Notes: generated by a model not told the origin, from the sequence alone. 64,000 nt of DNA from Toxorhynchites rutilus septentrionalis (GCF_029784135.1 NC_073746.1:158771108-158835107), one strand, 5' to 3'; positions 23,515 through 35,565 are shown, numbered from the stretch's first letter. Made by a program: numbers and translations.

Positions 23515-24635
23515 CTATCGTTAGATTAGTAATCATTTGTTTGTATTGATTGAATGAAACAATTTTCGCATTCAATTGAATTCAACATATTTGCTTTGTA
23601 AGTAAAGAGTTTGAACAAATGCCATGTAAGGTCAATTCATGCGATGTGATAGATTATGTTCTTCTTTACAAGCGAATTTAATGATCGTCCTTTACATTTG
23701 ATATGATGCCTAGCACTTCCAGAATATGTGAACGGAAGAATTGTCAAACGATCATTGTATTTTACATTTCCCTCTGAAGTTATTGCGTCTCTGCGTTCTT
23801 CTGGAACCGTGAATTTGCTTGACTTGATGAACTTCAGGCACTTAGTTTCGACTGAAATGGCGAATTTCTCAGGCTCCTCAGTTTAGAAGTCCGTGTTACA
23901 AAAGGTACTCGCAGCTTGCACATATTTGCAATGCCGATTTCCCCAGACACCTGTTTTGAGGTTCATGTTAGGGAAACCCATTTCGGCGGGAACAAAAATA
24001 CGCCCAACTTGCATGCATTTGCAATGCCGATTTCCTCAGACTCCTTGATTTGAAGTTTGTGTTGAGGGACCCGTTTCACTAATTTTAGAAGGCCCAAATT
24101 GAAGAGTACAAATCGAGCCAATCGAAACGTAGCAGTTAAGGTGTTTAGATAACGCTTGAAATTTCACAATTCTTCAATTCTAGATCAACATGTCAAAAGG
24201 GTCTATCTTCTTTGATCGATTCTCTTCATCTACATTCTCTTTCATTAATAACTCAGCAGTAACAGGATTTCCTGATGTGTTCGACGACAAGAAGTGAGAA
24301 AGGGGACCTTGTTTATCAAACTACATGGCAAAACTGGAGCAAAATATGTCTGAAAGGCCGTGGTTATCGAAAGAGAAAGACGGTGAAGAGAATCGATCAA
24401 AGAAGATAGACCCTTTTGACGTGTTGATCTAGAACTGTTTATCTTATGAAAAATAACATTCTATCCATCATGATAGACGTGTAGAAATATTTCCTATCGA
24501 TTGATGCAAACATCTCTCCAATCTATTAAGAAATGTTCGATTTATACGCATTCAAAATCTTTCATTTCCTACATGTTCTGTGTTTAGGTTTTCATTTTAC
24601 TCCCAATATATTTCTGTTAGATGTAGTCCCACGTA
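23515..24635 (-). repeat. E-family repeat, copy E3
   Basis: It starts TTGACGTAGAACTA and ends ATGTAGTCCCACGTA (24621-24635), in the same orientation as E4 and opposite to E2. The interior contains roughly 92-bp units marked by (G/A)TGTTAGGGAAACCC words near 23966 and 24058. It is interrupted by a 250-bp foldback insert at 24181-24431. Confidence 0.7.
24181..24431. repeat. Foldback insert with about 48-bp inverted ends
   Basis: 24181-24228 (TAGATCAACATGTCAAAAGG ...) is the reverse complement of 24384-24431 with about one mismatch. Each arm is about 48 bp around a roughly 155-bp loop. The loop has no ORF. Flanking E-family sequence resumes on both sides, so this is an insertion into E3. The near-perfect arms suggest it is younger than its host or selected to fold. 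Confidence 0.8.
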
Positions 24636-24665
24636 AAAATTGTTAAAAATTAGCATTTTATAATC

Positions 24666-24850
24666 ACTTACCTCAGTGAATCCTGATTTTTCTCCTCACT
24701 AAAAAATTTCACGTTGCATAATAATCACGGGGAATCCTTCTGGCCGTGAGTATCATACTAAAATTCCTTCCCTTCAAGTGTTGACTGTAAGGACGTAGTC
24801 GGAATCGTTATTGGCTATTTGATGTTCGAAACACCTGAATTTGCACAATA
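24666..24850 (+). repeat. R-family repeat, copy 1
   Basis: It shares GTGAATCCTGATT, CCTTCTGGCC and GACTGTAAGGACGT words in the same order as copies at 27825-28110 and 38205-38545. Noncoding. It could be the 3' end or LTR of a retroelement; type not determined. Confidence 0.6.
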
Positions 24851-25379
24851 AAAATGTAATGCTACTCAAGTTCCATGCTCCAATCAAGGTCAATCACGAA
24901 GTCCCTGTGGACGAGCAGTGCATTTTTTTGGAGTGCGTCTGTGCACCAAAGCAACAAAGTTAAAAACGTTTTTTTTTGGAAAAGTCCACTATCCGTCCGC
25001 AGAGGTCATACAGAAAATTCATGGTCGGTCCCCCCAGTTCGGTTGGGGCTCATTGCGTTAAACACCGGAGGAAATTTGTTGCGTAACGTGACTTGACTGC
25101 GGAATGTAGAGATGTGGGTACCTAAATTTCTTTGAAGAAGAAAATCGAAACGAAAATATTCAAAATCCTGGCTCCTGGTACCTGGCACACGTGTTTGGAT
25201 AGCACGTGGCTTTTCCAAAGGACACAAAGTGCTGTTCTTTGTCCAAACTTTACCGATGTTTTGATGCGACGGTAAAATAGATTATAATAATAAACTCGCT
25301 TGAATGTTCTAGTATTGTATAAAATTCCAAAGTAATTCTCAAAATTACAGTTATTGTGTTGCATATATCTAAATCAGCA

Positions 25380-25788
25380 CAGTCCCTACCGAAACACGCC
25401 GCAAACCCTAGCCAGCATGACGAAAGACCACGGCAAGTGCCGTCGTGAGCCTTCTCTAATACTACCAGAAGGCCATACGCACCGTGAGAGTGTGAGTGTG
25501 TGTGCGCGAACGGGCGAGTGAGCGAGTGAGTGCTATTCGAGGGTAAAAGCAAAGCAACCGATCCAAATCTCGCAGCGGGAGTGTGGTGTTGTGTAGTGAG
25601 TTTGTCTTATTCTTTCGTGAACTTGCCAACGTAATCATCGCTATTTTTATTTTTTCTGCCCATATATTTCTTACGGTTTTGCTCTGCACTCTGGACTCCG
25701 CAGACTCTACGAATTATAGAGGTCAGAAACTACCGAGTTCCTCGGGGAGCACGATAAGCCTCACGTAAAAAGTGGTATCAACAAAAAG
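25380..25788 (+). other. Possible alternative 5' UTR exon
   Basis: A unique segment with a GTGTGTGCGCG/GAGTGAGCGAGTGAG low-complexity block (25493-25530) ends at ACAAAAAG|GTGAACTC, a usable donor (GT at 25789-25790). It lies 265 bp upstream of the acceptor that precedes the ATG exon. Exon status is inferred from composition and the donor only. Confidence 0.35.
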
Positions 25789-26053
25789 GTGAACTCTCGT
25801 GTGCCCTGTTTTGTCTATCGGATGTGTCGTGCATTTGCTTATCGACAGTGAATTTCCATTGCTCGAGGTGGAAAATAAAAACGCAACGGGTGCTGATAAG
25901 AAAGCAAAGAAAGAGTGATGTAAAAATGGCGAATGTTCGTTTCTTATGAGTTTCAGAATAGACCGCCCGAAGAAAGCGTTTCGTGTGGTTTAGCGATTTC
26001 AAGGATTTTTTATTAAAATCAACGTTCCGTTTCTATTTTTTTTTCTATTCTAG

Positions 26054-26251
26054 ATGGCACTTAACATTGCTGTTCCACTGACAACAGTCGGTGATTTGAT
26101 GGAGGGTTTCGGATTGCTCTCACCAATTTCACCCCTCAGCGTCGATTGTCGGGGTGTTTCGGCTACCGGAACCCATGGAAAGCAGCAATTGGTCTCACCC
26201 GTTGGTAGCGAGTCGAGTGGCGTTAGCTCTCTGGATTCTGATGAGATTAAG
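26054..26251 (+). CDS. First coding exon of the Asn-rich host gene
   Basis: The ATG at 26054 directly follows a canonical acceptor with a long pyrimidine tract (TTTTTCTATTCTAG, AG at 26052-26053). The exon ends at GATTAAG|GTAAGG (GT at 26252-26253). It is exactly 66 codons long, so the intron is phase 0. The peptide starts MALNIAVPLTTVGDLMEGFG and ends with a Ser/Asp-rich stretch (SPVGSESSGVSSLDSDEIK). The hydrophobic N-terminus followed by short acidic/serine linear motifs looks like an interaction segment rather than a signal peptide. Reading continues in phase into 42205. The upstream acceptor implies at least one noncoding exon. I do not recognise the family. Confidence 0.75.
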
Positions 26252-27824
26252 GTAAGGTGAAAATGTGTCCATATTCACCGATTGAAGGCCAAAAGGCTAA
26301 TAAATATGTGACAGCCTCTAATTGACCTAATTTTAATTTGTTTTGTGTTAATTTGCTGAATGCTATCATAGACAAGTTATGATTTTCGGTGCGATTCGAG
26401 CAATGTGATGTGTGAATTCTGAAAGCTAGTGTTAATCTCGCACTTGGAGCATCCATACGAGTATCCCCAATTACTCAAATTCTCTGCTTCGGGAAGGTCT
26501 GAGACAAAGCATGCAAAAATGCCTCAGCAAGGCAGCTTCTCAACAGGAGCGTAACGCTACCAGAAAAAGCGCCCGTCTTGGCGCGTCTTGACACGAAATG
26601 ATGTGCCTTTGATGTTGCAAGGATGCAGCCGAGGTCGAAACTCCTTGAGCTGCGCACTGCGGGCAATAGGTGATCTTTCGGTTCAGTTGAGAAAGCGTAT
26701 TGCTAGCATTTTGAGCACAATTTGCGAGCTGTCCGTCCGAAATCTGCTTCGCAAAAGATGGATGACAGAACTCAATTCAGACTAATCTAACACTAGCTTA
26801 CTTCTCCTCGAAAAGAAGGAATTCATACACTGCAGAGCGAATCAAGGCGAAAAGAAAACTAAGATGGTATGGACAGAAGGATGCGGGTCAGGTCATATAA
26901 TCGATTGTGTTTTCATTGAATTCTCCTTCAAGTTATTATGCTTCATTTCAGCAATTGCAAATAAACTGAAATAGGCTGCTGTGCCAGGCTCAATCTGATG
27001 TAGTAGATTAATCCGACACTGACGGTATTCAATCCACAAGAACATATATTTCGAAATAATTGTTGAATCTAGAATGATTCTTATTTTTTATTGAAGAAAT
27101 TTTTAATGTTATGTATTCATAAAGATTATATATCGGCCCAAAGTAAACATTTAAAATTTATTGAGTTAACGAAGAATATTTATTTTATGCAATGAAGCAT
27201 CTCGGAGACTTTACAGAATGATATGAACGACCAAGAAGAGTATTGGACCCGGCGTTTGTGACGAGTCAATTAAGGTGTTCCAGGCCTGGCATTTTTCTCA
27301 TTGGGGCACGATTGCTCTTGTTGGCCACTATTGCTCGATTGCTTTTTCCAGGCGTTTGGATTTCTTGTTGGCAGTTAATCCATTGACAACCAAAGTGTGA
27401 AAATTATTTTTTACGAAATCAACTTATGTTATTTTGATTATTGTCATTATAGAAACCGCTACCCTAATAATTTTCCCAATTCTCTCAATTGTTATTCCAA
27501 GATTTTTTTTTTGTTCTTCTGTTTTCCAGAAAATGAGACAATTGAAAAAAATGCCAAAACGTACTTTTTGTTCCTGTAGGAAATTCAATTAAATGAATTT
27601 TGCCCTACATCCCTATTTGTGTTCCTTTATCAAAGTAATACTGTAGAAAAGTTTACATTTCAGATTGCCCATATTCCTGTTTTTTTTTTCAAATATGTTC
27701 CAGGTGACCTTCTCAGGTTGCTCACGGATATTTTCCGCCGTCGAGTGTTCGAATGTGTGGAAATAGTCGAGAGATTGAAAACCGCGTTCATGAAATCCCA
27801 ACACTCAAATCCTAACCGCATTGA
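26252..27824. other. Intronic unassigned stretch
   Basis: 26460-26790 has more balanced composition than its surroundings and short open frames on both strands, but no recognisable family. The remainder is AT-rich with nothing recognised. Confidence 0.4.
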
Positions 27825-28110
27825 ATCCTGATTTTTACCTTTCCCCACTAACAACTATCCCTCCCATGAAAATCGCTAGGGAACCACGCTATAGAGGCGA
27901 CCCTTCTGGCCTTCGGCCGGCGAATATCATATTAACATTCTCTTCCCATGAAACTTGTTGAAACTTGCACAATGAGAATGATTTGCTATTCCCAAAGCGT
28001 CATTCGGTGTGTTCTTTGTGCAATTTCGCTGGTTCAGGACAATCACGGAGAGCAACTATGAATTGTACAGTTGTACGAAGTTGTACTCAAGCTAAAGCTC
28101 AAAAGTCGAG
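27825..28110 (+). repeat. R-family repeat, copy 2
   Basis: It matches copy 3 (38205-38545) over GAACCACGCTATAG, GGCCTTCGG, CACAATGAGAATGATTTGCT and CAATCACGGAGAGCAACTA blocks. It lacks the GACTGTAAGGACGTGG block present in copies 1 and 3. Noncoding. Confidence 0.65.
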
Positions 28111-28187
28111 ACAAAAATATTCACCAATATTTATATTTTTTTTTAATATAAAAAAATTGTATAAATATCTAGGACACGACCGCATAT

Positions 28188-28800
28188 TTTCGACGTAGAA
28201 CTACCCAATTATATTATGCAATTCATTTGTTTATTACTTTGAACATTATTTTAGAATGCATCGAAATTTTAGTAATAGATTATGTTATTCGTTACAAATA
28301 AATTTGATGAACGTTTGATCCTAGGCATCAGGACAACCAAAATATGTGAACGATCAAACGATCATTGTAATTCATATTTCCCTCTGAAATTATTGCTCAT
28401 CTCATGTTTATGTAGTTCTTCAACCACGAAAGTTCATTCACCTCTAGTATCTGAAATAAGGATTTTCCCTGGCTTCTCAGTTAAGAAGTACGTTTTAGGG
28501 AAACATTCCGGACTCAACACCAAAAAATACCCCCGACTTGCATGTATATTTGCAAAGCTGATTTCCACAGGTACATCGATTTTGAAGTCTGTGTTGGGGA
28601 AACCGTAAATCTGGCCAATCAAAACTCGGCAGTTAGGGCGTTTAGATAACGCTTGGAATTTTACAGTTATTCAATTGTTCATCTCATGAAAAATAACATT
28701 TTATTAATTGGGATAGACGCGTAGAAATAATTCCTATTAGTTGATGCAAACATCTTTCCGATCTGTTAAGAAATGTTCGAGTTATAAGCATTCGAAATAC
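28188..28800 (-). repeat. E-family repeat, partial copy E5
   Basis: It starts with the terminus CGACGTAGAACTACCC and proceeds collinearly with E3 (AACGATCAAACGATCATTG, TTTCCCTCTGAA), ending in the GAAATGTTCGAGTTATAAGC block without a right terminus. It abuts copy E4. Confidence 0.65.
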
Positions 28801-28882
28801 GGGTAGGGTTAGCACACAAATCGGCAAAACAAATGTATGGGAAAAAAATGGGTGCGTTATATCTACGATATAATCGCAAGGT

Positions 28883-30880
28883 TGACGTGGGACTACCTTA
28901 GTTTAGCAATTATTTGTTTATCAAACGATTATTCTATTTTACGTTTCCTTCTGAAGTTTGCATCTCTCAAATATACGTACTTCTCGAACCGCGAATTTGC
29001 TTGATTTGGTGAACTTCAGGCACTCAGTTCCAATTTTGACATGTATGTCGAACGCATGTTGTTTAATCAATAGGCGTTATGGCAGCAAATGGTTAACAAC
29101 ATTTTGCCTAATCATCAAATGGTATGCGTAGAAATTTCGAGAGCAGAAGATATGAAAGCATATCCTTCAATGCAATAATGAATAACCGAGCCAAAACATT
29201 GTGTTCGTACCCGCATTTGTAAACCGTGCTAGGAAAACACTTTGCGGAATGCAAAAAAAAAGCGGGTGCAGAAGTACCCCCGGCTTGCATGAATCAAAAA
29301 CTTCAACTTCTACTTTTTATACTAAAAAGGATTTGAACTTGAAAGTTCATTCGTCTCTAGTGTCTGCACGATTTCCCCAGGTTCCTAAGTTTAGGAGACC
29401 GTGTTAAGGAATCATATTCTAGTTTGCACAAAGGCAAGCGAGTACAAAAGTACTCGATTTTGCAGAGCCGATTTTCCCAGACATCTTGGTTTTGAAGTCT
29501 GTGTTAGGCAAACACATTTCAGTAGGATCAAAAATGCCACTGACTTGCATGAAGAGATGTCGGTTAATCGTTCGATTGATTTAAATAATCGAATATCTGA
29601 AATTTTAATCGAGTAATCTTGTGTCGAATAATGGGAAATAAAAATATGAATACATCGAATAATTATCACATCAATCGCGATTAATGGAAAAGGGAACTTT
29701 TTTTTTTAAATTCAATGAAAAATGTGTTTGACCGTCATGGTGTTTTGTTGAAATTCATCGAATATGCTAAACCATTTACGATTGAAGCATAAAAATTATT
29801 CTCTGGTGGTAGAGGAGACTGGGAAGAAGAACTTAGCGTCTGCAGGAGTAAAAGGCGGAATTGAAGGAGGTGGTCTAAGTTCCTGTACTAACGTGGTAAT
29901 ATTCAAACTCAGAGTGCTAAGGAATGGTATATTTTTCTAGTGGTCAATGATTCTATACATATACTTCTTATGAACTAGTAGTTATAGGCACCAAGCAGAA
30001 ATTTTCAAACAAATCTTCTATTTCAACAACATTCGCAGAACAGGTAATTTTGAACAGAAAAAAATGTATGTTGGTGCAATAAAATATTGTGCATCATTTT
30101 CATAGTGTGCTCTTTTTTAAATCATCCGAAAAAAATGATGAAATGGTAAATTTATCATTACTTACTAAAATGCCATTTCATTCAAAAAGCATTATACTGC
30201 ACCATGTTTATTTTAAAATTATATTTAGTGTAACTTTTAAAATTATGACATCATAGTCATAATAATCATAATAACAATAAATCATCATCATAATTAGAAA
30301 TGTCTGTTCATTTTGGTTACAAGAAATAAGTATTCGCTCGATTAATCGAATACTGAAAGACAATTATTCGAATGAATCGAATATTTTAAAACGGCCCCAC
30401 GATTGATCGATAATCGAATAAACGAAAAATTTGGACATCTCTATTTGCATGAATTTGCTATGCCAATTTTCTCAGACACCTTGATTCTGAAGTCTGTGTT
30501 AGTGAAACACATTTCAGTCGGAACAAAAATACCCCCGACTTTTATGTATTTGCAATGCCGATTTCCCCAAGGCTGCTTGGGTTTGATGGCTGTGTTTGGG
30601 AAACCGTAGATCGGGCCAATCAAAATTAGGCAGTTATGGCGTTTAGATAACGCTAAACATTTTACAGTTATTCAATTGTTTATCTAATGAAAAATAACAT
30701 TTTATTAATTGCGATAGAAGCGTAGAAATATTCCCTATCAATTGATGCAAACATCTTTCCGATCTAGTAAGAAATGTTCGAGTTATAAGCATTCGGAATC
30801 TTTAATTTTTTCCAGCATGTTCTGTGTTTAGGTTTTCATTTTACCCCCCATATACTCCGGTTAGACGTAGTCCCACGTCA
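28883..30880 (-). repeat. E-family repeat, copy E4 (longest)
   Basis: It starts TTGACGTGGGACTACC and ends GACGTAGTCCCACGTCA (30864-30880). The outer flank at 28845-28880 (TGGGTGCGTTATATCTACG) matches the flank of E2. The interior carries several units of about 94-98 bp, marked by (T)GTGTTAGGxAAAC at about 29402, 29501, 30497 and 30591. It is split by a hAT-type MITE at 29553-30444. No transposase was recognised. Confidence 0.75.
29553..30444. mobile_element. hAT-type non-autonomous element in E4
   Basis: It is flanked by an exact 8-bp duplication TTGCATGA (29545-29552 and 30445-30452). The ends are inverted repeats (AGAGATGTCGG against AGAGATGTCC on the complement) with many subterminal ATTCGATTAATCGA-type words. 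No transposase. An 8-bp duplication with short terminal repeats is typical of the hAT superfamily. Confidence 0.85.
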
Positions 30881-32116
30881 AAAGGAAGTTCTTTCAGTTT
30901 TCATGAATTTAAACAGTTTAGAGATTAGCAAATTGTAATGTATAGCATAACAAACAAGTCTTAGAGAATTTGCTATTCGATTGGTATGCAAATCATGAGA
31001 ATTCGTTCACAGTGGAAATGGATATTAACGTTAAATTTATTTCATAAAAACGTGACCGGTTTTCTAATTTGGCACCCTTCCTGAAAGACGTAGTGGTACT
31101 TTCGTATTAGCGTCACCGGAGCTGTACATTGAAATATAAATGATGTAGTTCAAAGCAAAACTGACCCGGGCAAACGAATGCCGTCCGACGCTCGCAAACG
31201 CTCGGTCGGACCTAACTAAAGGATCGTCTCCTATGTTTCAAACTAACCGGGCAATCGATGGAACACAGGTTTGTTTGCTAAATGCCGCCGCTTCCGAGTT
31301 CTACGTCAAAAAATTCTACGAACGATGACAGGAACTTCCGTGGAGAATCTGGGAAAAATAATTTCATCAAAATCGGATGAACCGTTCCGGAGGTAGAACT
31401 TCCACCAGTTTGCAAAACAGGGTTTCGAGAAAAACGCGTTTCAAATTTTGGCTACATTTATTTCCTTCATTTTACATCGTGTCTTCAGTCTGCAATCCCT
31501 GGACCATAAAACTGTCCTTCAAAGCTTAAAAAGTGGTCTTCCTGTCGTTTTTTTTTGCCAAATTGAACTTGCGGGCTTCTCTAGCTGCTTCTGACATCCG
31601 CACCTCTGCTCGATCGATTCGTTCCTTATCCTGGTCTGATTTTGAACTGGGCGAACGTTAACCGGTCCTTGGACCAGTTAAAAAGCAGAATTTCTTAAAC
31701 AATCGACGCCATATTCAGATGGAATATTTGCTGTGAGGGGTATTAGAATGTAATTTGAAATGTTATGAAAATTGACATTATTTTCGCATGACAAAAATAT
31801 TGATCAAATAACAGAAAAATAGTTTCCTCAAAATATATTTCAAACCTATTGTCGCACTCAATGCGAAACTTCAATTGGAATCCCTTTGTTCATCCAATTT
31901 CAGGATCGACGCGAATCAAACAATTCATTGACGTTCTCCTCGATTTTATTTGACGTTTAACATGCCGGACTAGTTAAAACGCGAATGTCGATTACTGGTC
32001 TTCCCTTTTCGCCCAGTTAATAAATGTTCACTGTAATTGGCTTGTAACTTCGAAACGGAGCATCGGGCAAACCTGGGACAAAAACTACAGTAAAGTAGAC
32101 ATCCCAGAGAACATTT
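30881..32116. other. Intronic unassigned stretch
   Basis: No gene or clear repeat boundaries. 31140-31300 is relatively GC-rich (CCGTCCGACGCTCGCAAACG) but has no open frame of interest. Confidence 0.45.
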
Positions 32117-32240
32117 TAACCCTTTCCCGTACAACATCGAGTCTCACTCGTGGCGTACTTGCATAACATAGGGCGCTAGACCGCTCAGCAGAGTGAAATC
32201 ACTTAATGTGTGACGTATTAAATAATACGGGAAGGGGTTA
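32117..32240. mobile_element. Short MITE, about 124 bp
   Basis: The ends are inverted repeats: TTAACCCTTTCCCGTAC at left and ATACGGGAAGGGGTTA at right. Internal sequence has no ORF. A TTA or TA target duplication overlaps the ends and cannot be fixed exactly. Confidence 0.7.
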
Positions 32241-32623
32241 GGCCAGACATTTTATTTTTTATTTTTTCAAGTTTTCATAGTGTACACAAAAGCAAAACAT
32301 ATTCGATTAATTCAAGTTAAATGAAAAAGTCGTATCAGAACCTGTCCGTACTAGGATTGGGCGATCTCGGATCGATATTTGGAAGATCGATCTATTCCTC
32401 TCCGATTCCCGATTTTTTGGATCGATTCTTTGTATTCCGAAAAATCCCGAAAGTCGATATTTTCTTTTCGATCTTTCCGATCTTTTTAATCGAAAATTTT
32501 TTTTTTCGAAATTTGTTTTTCAGTGATGATTGGTATTAAGCTCACCAAAAACCACCTGGGAAATTTCATAAACATTGTAGCACTTTCAAGGTTGTCAAAT
32601 TAGTGGTCGTAGATTTAGAAGAA

Positions 32624-32897
32624 CATGTGCTCCCGTGGCCGAGTGGTTAGCGTCCCACATTGTCATGCCGGGGGTTTGGGTTCGATTACCGTTCTGGCTG
32701 GGAGATTTTTCGTCAAAGAAATTTCTTCCGACTTGCACTGTGGTCACGCATTTTCTAGAACTTGCCATTCCAGAATACATTCAAGGCGTATTATTCGGCA
32801 TAGAAATCTCAACTAAGTAGTACTAATAAAAATGACGCAAGTAATACTTACGTTGAGAAGGCAAAAGTTCCACTGAGAACGTTAATGCCATCCAAGA
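32624..32897 (+). mobile_element. tRNA-derived SINE, copy 2
   Basis: The same family as 18781-19068, on the plus strand: A box GTGGCCGAGTGGTTAG at about 32636, B box GGGTTCGATTACC at about 32679, then a shared body (CATTCAAGGCGTATTATTCG) and an AAGAAGA-type tail. An exact 13-bp target duplication AGATTTAGAAGAA flanks it (32611-32623 and 32898-32910). Confidence 0.9.
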
Positions 32898-33547
32898 AGA
32901 TTTAGAAGAAGCAATTTTGAAAGTTTGGTCATTCCAAAAAGTGGCGACAAGTTATATTTATAGCGACTCCATAGAAATTTTTGAACGTATCAGGGCCAAC
33001 GTTCCTTATCGTAGTGGAAGGTATTTTTGTTCGAAAGGGATTGCTTATAAGCTTATATGCTTATATTAGTTACCTTTATTATCATATGTTGTACTGTCAG
33101 TCCTCGGTACTGACGTGGCAGTTATCGTGTTAATTGAATAATCCCATGACGGTACAAAATGAGTATCCTTCAAAATACAATTTTTCTGGACGTTTAAGTT
33201 GTTTTGTATGATTTCCACACTGAGAATCAAAATAAAATGCTTTTGGCATTCGAACAGAGATGTGAAATGTTTCATTGACGTTTCATGTTTGAAGAACGAA
33301 CAACACTTATATAGAACAAATTTTCCAAAAAAGATTAACCACAAACAATTGAGTGATTTTTATTTTTGCACTTTCACTGTTAAAACGACCCTCTATAACA
33401 TCATAACGAGGAAACATCCGTGTGACTATCGTAGTATAACGAATGCTTAACTAACCTATAGTTGAGTTATTATTTTTTCCGTTGATTCACAAGTTCGATC
33501 GAGACCCGAAAAATATGAATTGATCGCATTATGCGCAATTTGCGGTT

Positions 33548-34565
33548 GACATATACTACAGGTGAGCTAGATTGTTTTGAATTGTAGACGAAAATTACTC
33601 ACACGTATAAAATAGCGTGCAATGTTGTGCCCAAACTGCACGCTATTTACCAACACTAACGCGAGGACCTTTATAGCATACCTAATAACAGTCTAAGTTC
33701 GTTGGTTTGAGTTCACGGTGGATAGACAATAAACCAGCCGCATGGCACCCGCCATGCTTTTGGTGCCAACATCTCAAACGTCAAAAGTATTTGTTTTCTT
33801 CAAAACAGCGATCCGCGTTGACGCCATTGAGCTTCGTTTACTAGTTTAGGGGAGAGTCAAAGAATAGCTGATTTTCAGTCGGAATGAACGTTTTCAAAAC
33901 TAAAATTATGAATGAAAATTAGCTTTTCCATATCAAATTAGTATTCTATTTAAATTAAAAACATTTTTGTTTGCAGTTGGGGAAAAGGTCTCATACGAAA
34001 ATTGTTTATGGAGACAACTTTATATTATAATGAAAAAAAATCAGTAACAATGTTGGAATTGTATAGCCATATGGTTGAATGAAAGTCAGAAATATGTGTC
34101 TCAAGTAATTAAATAACATGATGTGAAAATTTTGATTCAAATTTTGAAATTCAAAAACCGGCTTGGTGTCTTCTAATCTGATAGAGATTACACTAACGAG
34201 TTTGGGACCCAAATTATGGCCCTAATTTGAAGTCGCCACCAGACGTCGACAGTATTTTTCTGTCATCGCGAATTACCAATTTACCACCATCTGACATATC
34301 GTGAAGTCGATGATGAACTTTTACAGCAGAGGGATAGTGAGATATGCGGTGACGGTAGGTAGAGTGAGATAGCGATAATCGTGCCATACACCTGCAATAA
34401 ACCGTCCATAGGGTAACTTCTTTTTTGCATCAGAAATCAAGTTTTCGTTTCAATTTATATGGACATAAAACTAAGATTGTGTACGCGGGTATGAAATAGA
34501 AGTGTGGATTAGATTTAGTTTAATGAAGAGGCAGATTTGTATTCATTAGTCGCGTCAGTCAGAAT
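33548..34565 (+). repeat. T-family repeat, split copy
   Basis: 33548-33735 and 34395-34565 together match the continuous copy at 41135-41480: GGTGAGCTAGATT, GCGAGGACC, GTTCGTTGGTTTGAGTTCAC, then GGGTAACTTCTTTTTTGCAT and GAAGAGGCAGATTT. The halves are separated by the insertion at 33736-34394. Confidence 0.8.
33736..34394. mobile_element. Insertion in T repeat, 9-bp target duplication
   Basis: CAATAAACC occurs directly at both edges (33727-33735 and 34395-34403), and the host T repeat resumes exactly after it. The interior contains the dispersed repeat also seen at 18495-18710 and 20000-20175, which helps define that family. Terminal inverted repeats are not obvious. The element class is undetermined. 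Confidence 0.75.
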
Positions 34566-34799
34566 AAGAGCCCCCGCAGACTGCAGACCTTCGTCGGCCG
34601 ATAGATTGGTCTGATCAAGGAGCTGGAATTGACAGGTGGTTCGTTTTCGACATGTTGATAAGGCATGGAAGATGCGAGAGAGGATAAAAAATGACAGCGA
34701 CTATTTTTGTTTATAAACAAAGCAGGTCAAATTTTTATGCTACGTAGCGGTCCACACCAACATATACATACGCTGGGCCGGTTTCAATCGAACTAGCTG

Positions 34800-35149
34800 T
34801 TGTGTCTCACAACCCGCACGATCAGGTGAGTCTCCAGCTAAAGCAGCAGTCTCCGGGAAACGATATGCATGGATATCCACAGCGTATCGCTATCACTCAA
34901 TCCTAATGGGTCGCCAACGACTAATTCCACCAAAGCGAATGGAACTTAGAGCAGTACGGCACAAGCCCGCCGGTAGTGACCCTTTCAGCTCCCACAATCG
35001 CTGAATTGCCAATCCCAGCAGCAACGGCAACAACCCTCACGTTCCGTAAAACAGCAATGCAGACAACAACTTGCAGCAGTCACCGAAACACAACAATGAT
35101 GCCAACAGCGTAAACAAAACCAACGTTTATGCGCAGCAAACACATAGCG
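34800..35149 (+). pseudogene. Decayed Gln/Asn/Ser-rich coding-like segment
   Basis: In changing frames the plus strand reads like a low-complexity regulatory protein: LQLKQQSPGNDMHGYPQ near 34835, then NGSPTTNSTKANGT, then NPSSNGNNPHVP with a stop, then NADNNLQQSPKHNNDANSV near 35065. It ends at CACATAGCG|GTATGC, a possible donor. Stops and frame changes argue for a dead exon copy. An alternatively spliced UTR exon of the host gene is also possible. No parent was identified. Confidence 0.35.
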
Positions 35150-35565
35150 GTATGCACTCATCATTGCATGCCATTTGTTATCCTCTTTCTCGGAAAACTC
35201 TAGCCGTTCGTTTGGTCGCTGTCAATTCGAACTCAAGTAATGGCTGAACCAAGGCGCCTAGAAGTATATCCTAAGGTGGGCCAACTTGCTAAAACCACTC
35301 TTCAGCCATCTTGGAAGTCTACTGTGTTTTGTTTGTAAACAAAACACAATACGCTAGTGCCGAAGCTCGCTCGTGATCAGTCTGTCTCTTTCACGCTACA
35401 AGCAAATAATTCCCCTTCTGCTTTCTTCCGTACTGTTTTCATATACCGCTCCCCTAACCAACTTAGTGACGAAACGGCCTCACCTAGTACCATAGACCCG
35501 TCTTGGGCTGAACAGCAGTTCTGACATAACGTTCCACCTTATTATACCGCCTTGGGTCTGATGAC

